From assembly GCA_031835245.1 (NCBI GenBank), contig JAVKOQ010000593.1:5001-25201 (forward strand): a stretch of 20,201 bases of DNA, given 5' to 3'. The number at the start of each line of letters is the position of its first letter. Position 1 is the stretch's first letter. Positions 16,179-20,201 of the stretch are shown here, piece after piece. The notes beneath the pieces were generated by a model. The model did no database searches. It had not been told where the DNA came from and worked only from the letters and a program-made list of their open reading frames with translations. The position numbers and the translations under genes were made by a program. Source of the DNA: Balamuthia mandrillaris (Eukaryota; Discosea; Longamoebia; Balamuthiidae).

Positions 16179-19100
16179 TCACTTGCCAGGCTTTTTCTTT
16201 CTTCCAAACAAACCGGATCCCTTCTTTCTGTTTGCTTTCTCTGCAGAAGTTGGTGAGGAGGGCATCATGTTGAACACCAGCTCTGCCCCCAGTTGATGGT
16301 CCTTCTTTGTAAGTTCGATCTTGTCTGTAAGAGAGAGAGAGAAAGTTAATGGATGAACAGCAGGAAAAAAAAGTTCGAAAAGAGTCGTTGACAACGTACG
16401 AAGTTGGTCTGCCATGCTTTCGAGATCGCTCACCCACATGGACTGTGTGTTGCTATCCGGAGCTGAAAACTCGTGTTTGATAAGCCCATTCACAATACCG
16501 AAAGCATTCGCAAAGCCCACTATATCACATTTTAAGGGTTAACATTGGCCCTAACGAGAGCGAGAAGAAGAAGAAGAAGCAAGAAGAACAGAACATGACG
16601 AAGAACAACAAAAAGAGGAAGGAAAAAAAGAAAGAGAGAAACCTTTGGCAGGGATGACTTGAGCGCCGTGCAAAGAAACGGTGGTCTTGAACTTGTACCG
16701 AGAACGTTGAGGTGTGGCCAAAAGCAGCATGTCGTTGAAGAGGAAGAGGTAACAGTTGCGAAGACCCTTGTTGGAGATCTCCTGGAAGGCTCCTTCGCGC
16801 ACGTAGCGTCTGCTCGGAATAACCAAACTCTGTGTTGTTGTTTTAAATGAAAGAAATAGAAAGTTATAAGCCAAAGACGAAGCAGTAGAAAGAAGATTGA
16901 AAAAAGAAGAAGCGTACTTCAGGATTTCCTTCAAGCTTCTTCTCTATCTCAATGATTTTGTTCATAGCCTCCGCCTTGCGAATGTTTTCGTTGATGAAGT
17001 CGGCCACCTCTTTGACCTTCTCATAGGCAGCCTGCAACTTATCATAGTCAGAGTGAGAGGGATCTGTTCGCCTGATGAGGTCCTTCAACAGAAGCAAGTA
17101 ACGAGGGATTCTTTGGATGGGCAAGATGAGGAAGGCCGAAATGTCTTGTCCCATCTTTCGCTCGAGGAACTGTTTGAACTCAGGATACTTTTCTTGACAG
17201 GCGATGAGGGTCTTGTTGGCGTCCTCGTGGTCCTTGCTATATTGACTGTACAGTTTGAGGAATGGAGCCTTTATTTTCCCAAGTTAGATATGTTATAAGG
17301 AGAACGAAAGAACAAGAAGAAGACAAAAGAAAGAAAGGAGAATGAAACCATGTCAAGGAAGACATCTCCAAAGACGGCAGTTTCGTTCCAATTGTTACCG
17401 ATTCGTTCTTCCAAGCCAGCCAGCAGTTCCTTATTCACATTAAGAATTAATTCTACATTGGAGAAGATCTTGTTGAGCTCTTCCATTTTGATGCTTTTGC
17501 CACCCGTCATTTCCGACAAGCGACGGAGAGGGCTTATGTATTCCTGTTGGCAATAAGACAATGACAAAGAAGAGAGATGAGAAGAAGAAGAAGAAGAAGA
17601 AGAAGAAGAAGAAGAAGAAAGAGTAAGGCCCAGAGAAGGAGAAGAAAGAGGACAAACCGTAAGAAGACGTGTAAGTTGAGCAACATAAGTCCGTTCGGTG
17701 GTTAGAATCTCGTTCGCAATAGTAGTTCGCCACTCGAACGGAGTCATCTTTTTCGGCTGTTCGGGAGTCTTACATTCACTTTCATCGATCGGTTGTTGTT
17801 GTTGATGCTCTTCATCGTTTTGTGCCTCAGAAGGAAGAGGCTCTTCTTCCGGCTTGTTATTACCATCCTCTTCTTCTTCCGCTGTTGCTGTTTCTTCATG
17901 TTCATGTTGTTCATGTTGTTCTTGTTGTTCGTTGGGTTCTTGTAAGTGAGGAGGAAGGATGGACTTTCGTCGTACAGCAGTTCCTTCTGGGCTTGTTGGC
18001 TCCTTGTTGTTGCTGCTGTTATGAAGGCTTCTCATCAACATGGAAGGTCCAACCGAGTCACTTCGACCAAGAGTGCGGGTCTGATCAAACCTGGCTGCGC
18101 CTTGTTTGTAAGTTTCCGTGTTACTGGGCAAAGTATTGGTGCTCAACGCGCGGGTGAGAAGCTTGCCAGAGTTTTGGCTCTTGCCAATGCTCTTTCTTCG
18201 CTCCTTCTTCTCCTTCTTCTCCGTCTTCTTCTTCTCCTTCCTCTCCTTCTTCTCTTCCTTCTTCCTCTCCTTCTTCTCCTTTCTCTCTTTCTTGTGGCTC
18301 ATACTTAGAAGACTTCCTCTCCTCGTTCTTTGTTTGCCACTAGCAGAGAAGATACCACTTCCTCCGCTTCCTTCTTCATCGCTGCTGCCTCCCGAGGAAC
18401 CTCCTCCTAAGACACTGTCATCCGGTTCAGCCAGTCGTGATAATCGTCTATTGGGAGGGGTGACAGGCCCAACCGTTTGATGTTGTTGATGTTCTCCTTC
18501 TCCATTTGTTGCTTGTTGAGCATCTGTTGCTGGAAGAGCAGAAACAGAATGTTGGTGTTCATGTGGAGAAGTTGGAACCGAGGCTTCTTCGGATGCTTGG
18601 TGATCGTGATCAGAAGTACTGTCAACTTCTCCTTCTCCTGCTTCTGCTTCACCGACGGTTCTAGGATATTGTTGTTCAACCCCCTCTTCTTCTTTCTCCG
18701 TTTCTGTTTCTGTTTCCGTTTCCGTTTCGGAGTCGCTATCACTATCGCTATCATCGTCATCGCTAACATCGATTCCTTCCGTCCGCCTCATCTCCTTCAA
18801 CAATCTTCTCATCGCTCTCACCAAACGAAATAGCGGTCTATCCTCCTTCTCTGTGGCTTCCTCCTCTTCCTCCTCTGTGGTTTCATTGCCGGTCGTTCCT
18901 CTCCTCTTCCTTCTCCCTTTCGAGGCGGAAAGAGCGGAGAGCTGGACAAGAGGAGAGGTGGAACTGTGTCCTCGCACTTCGTTCTTCAGCTCAATGAGGT
19001 CCAACAACAAAATAGGATAGCGCTCAAAGCATTCGAGCGGTCGGTGAAAGGCGTTCTCCATCACTCCCATCAAAGCTAACGCAGCTTGAGAAGGGCTCCT

Positions 19101-20132
19101 TCTAGGGGGAAGTGGAGGAGGAACCTCCGCTACTGATTCTTCCTTTGCTTCTTCTTGTTGTCCCTCTTGTTCTTGTTCTGCTTTTGGTCCTTCATCCTCT
19201 TCTTCGGTTTGTGGTTGCGTCTCAGGCACAACTTGCTCTGTATCTTCTTGTGGCGGAGGTGGAGTTGGTTGTTGGGTTTCTTCTTCGGAACGAACTAGCA
19301 GCTCGGAAAAGGCGGTATTGTGTTTCAACTCGCGGATGGTGCTTGCAAAGGTGAAGTAGTTGCTTTGGTATGACCGATACAGAGACAACAGCTCTGGTGA
19401 CTATTATACATATGATACAACATTAGAAAAGAGCACTAGAGAAAGAGCAAACGAAGAAAGAGAATATAGAGAAAGAGCAGGGATACTTTTTCTTGAACGA
19501 TGTGAATGGTTCGAATGTAAGGAGGCAGTCGCGAAGGCGGGCCAGGGGGCAGAGCAGGTCCTGAGCTGGAAGCAGAAGGGGGCGGACCAGAAGGAGGGGG
19601 AGGAGGAAACTGAGAACGAGGGGAAGAGGCCGAACCAGCATCCTCCGAAGAAGCAGCAAGCTCCCTTCGAGGAGACATGGCAGGAGGCGGCGGCGGCGGT
19701 GCGGCCACCTCCTTGATCCTCGTCAAGAGGTCGAGGTGCAGGGAGTGCATGGCTTCCAGCTCCTCGAAGCCGGAGCGGAAGGCGTTGGCGATGGTGTCGG
19801 TGGCTGCGTTTTGGTCTTCTTCTTCCACTTCATAGCCCCCTTCTGCGGCGATGTACCTGTGGTGGTCCCCCAATACTTGCACGAACTGTTCCCATTGTGC
19901 TCTTAGTGGTTGCACGTAACTCTGTGAGAGAAACAAATGAGAAAGGAGAAACAAATGAGAAAGGAGAGAAACAAAAAGAACGAGGAAGAAGGATGAGAAA
20001 GAGAGAGAAGCGAAGAAAGAAAAAATGCGAGAAGAGAGAAGCAAGAAACGAGAAGAAAGATATGAAGAAGCAAGCAAAGAGACGAACAAAGTGACGAGAG
20101 AAGGACGAGAGTGACTGAGAGGGAGAAGCCAT
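16179..20132 (-). CDS. Dbl-family RhoGEF with DH-PH module and a second, divergent N-terminal DH-like region
   Basis: Exons 20132-20088 (uncertain), 19921-19487, 19400-17658, 17543-17349, 17268-16918, 16829-16643, 16519-16400 and 16324-16179; 1073 residues in this model. It should catalyse GDP/GTP exchange on a Rho/Rac-type GTPase. The canonical DH domain is about residues 715-912: WRTTIANEILTTERTYVAQL (CR1), EELNKIFSNVELILNVN (CR2), FLILPIQRIPRYLLLLKDLI (CR3) and a final helix. A PH domain follows (about 925-1037; YVREGAFQEIS, CYLFLFNDMLLLATP, WVSDLESMADQL), then a basic tail ending GRKKKPGK. The N-terminal exons hold DH-like pieces interrupted by Pro-, Glu- and Ser-rich insertions, and the middle has a Lys/Glu-rich helix. 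The first exon (MASPSQSLSSFSRHF) is weakly supported: it is pyrimidine-rich like an intron and does not encode the DH first helix expected there, so the true 5' exon may lie beyond the window. Confidence 0.88.
17581..17619. repeat. (GAA)13 / (TTC)13 microsatellite in a RhoGEF intron
   Basis: Thirteen GAA units inside intron 17657-17544, giving a TTC pyrimidine tract on the sense strand ahead of the acceptor CCAACAG. The surrounding frame is open but the DH alignment skips it. Confidence 0.95.
18193..18298 (-). other. Lys/Glu/Arg-rich segment in RhoGEF, possible single alpha-helix
   Basis: About 35 residues composed almost only of K, E and R in alternating blocks (for example KKERKEKKERKKEEKKERK), lying between low-complexity Ser-rich linkers. 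Such ER/K-type stretches can form stable isolated helices; a basic nuclear or membrane-binding role is an alternative. Confidence 0.5.
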
Positions 20133-20201
20133 TCAGAGACTTATATATAAATGGATCATGGAAAGTCACTTATAAAAGTTATGCAGACTTAAATTCTCAT
20201 C
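19922..20201. other. Pyrimidine-rich intron or 5' flank of RhoGEF at the window edge
   Basis: On the minus strand most of this stretch down to 19922 is CT-rich and ends in TTTGTTTCTCTCACAG, a strong acceptor. A TATATATAA string at 20142-20150 lies too close to the ATG at 20132 for an ordinary TATA box with a useful leader. No donor in the right phase is found inside the window apart from the one after the doubtful first exon. Confidence 0.5.

Noticed and set aside
20142-20150. TATATATAA as a TATA box for RhoGEF
   Set aside because: It ends only 10 bp from the proposed ATG, so initiation would fall inside the coding sequence; that start codon is itself uncertain.

Overview
The window is nuclear DNA of a gene-dense unicellular eukaryote. 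Every recognisable protein is conserved only if short GT-AG introns (about 55-330 bp, pyrimidine-rich, often carrying CT/GA, CTT or TTCTTG microsatellites) are removed. The gene set (a Frizzled-type receptor with a cysteine-rich domain, a multidomain RasGAP, a Dbl-family RhoGEF, RanBP1, a ZIFL-like MFS carrier, a secreted vanadium-haloperoxidase relative) best fits a free-living amoebozoan of the Acanthamoeba/Balamuthia kind. This is an inference from gene content; no rRNA or other marker is present. I see no tRNA, rRNA, CRISPR array, transposon or viral element.

Layout, left to right: (1) 35-420 (+), C-terminal end of a multi-pass membrane protein that starts outside the window. (2) 473-4904 (-), an 11-exon SH3-SH3-RasGAP-PH protein, tail to tail with gene 1 and only 52 bp away. 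(3) 5317-6702 (-), a secreted PAP2/vanadium-haloperoxidase-like protein with an altered PSGH motif. (4) 6703-7435, a divergent intergenic region holding degenerate ~100 bp repeats. (5) 7436-9815 (+), a 7-exon Frizzled/Smoothened-like receptor. (6) 10225-11081 (+), RanBP1. (7) 11299-12042 (-), an unrecognised single-span membrane protein. (8) 12753-15498 (+), a 7-exon major-facilitator transporter, divergent from gene 7. (9) 15599-15887 (-), a 70-residue protein of unknown role. (10) 16179-20132 (-), a DH-PH RhoGEF that also appears to hold a second, decayed DH domain at its N-terminus; its 5' end may lie beyond the window.

Exon joins were chosen by hand from GT-AG sites, reading frame and family alignment. 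For all multi-exon genes with both ends in the window the exon lengths sum to a multiple of three without internal stops. The genes do not form an operon, but three are parts of cell-surface and small-GTPase signalling (receptor, RasGAP, RhoGEF) and RanBP1 acts in the Ran cycle. The strongest second-look items are the duplicated DH exons with matching intron positions in the RhoGEF, the PCGT in place of PSGH in the haloperoxidase-like protein, the strand-oriented intronic microsatellites, the intergenic repeats at 6845-7160, and a perfect 24-bp palindrome at 15957-15980.
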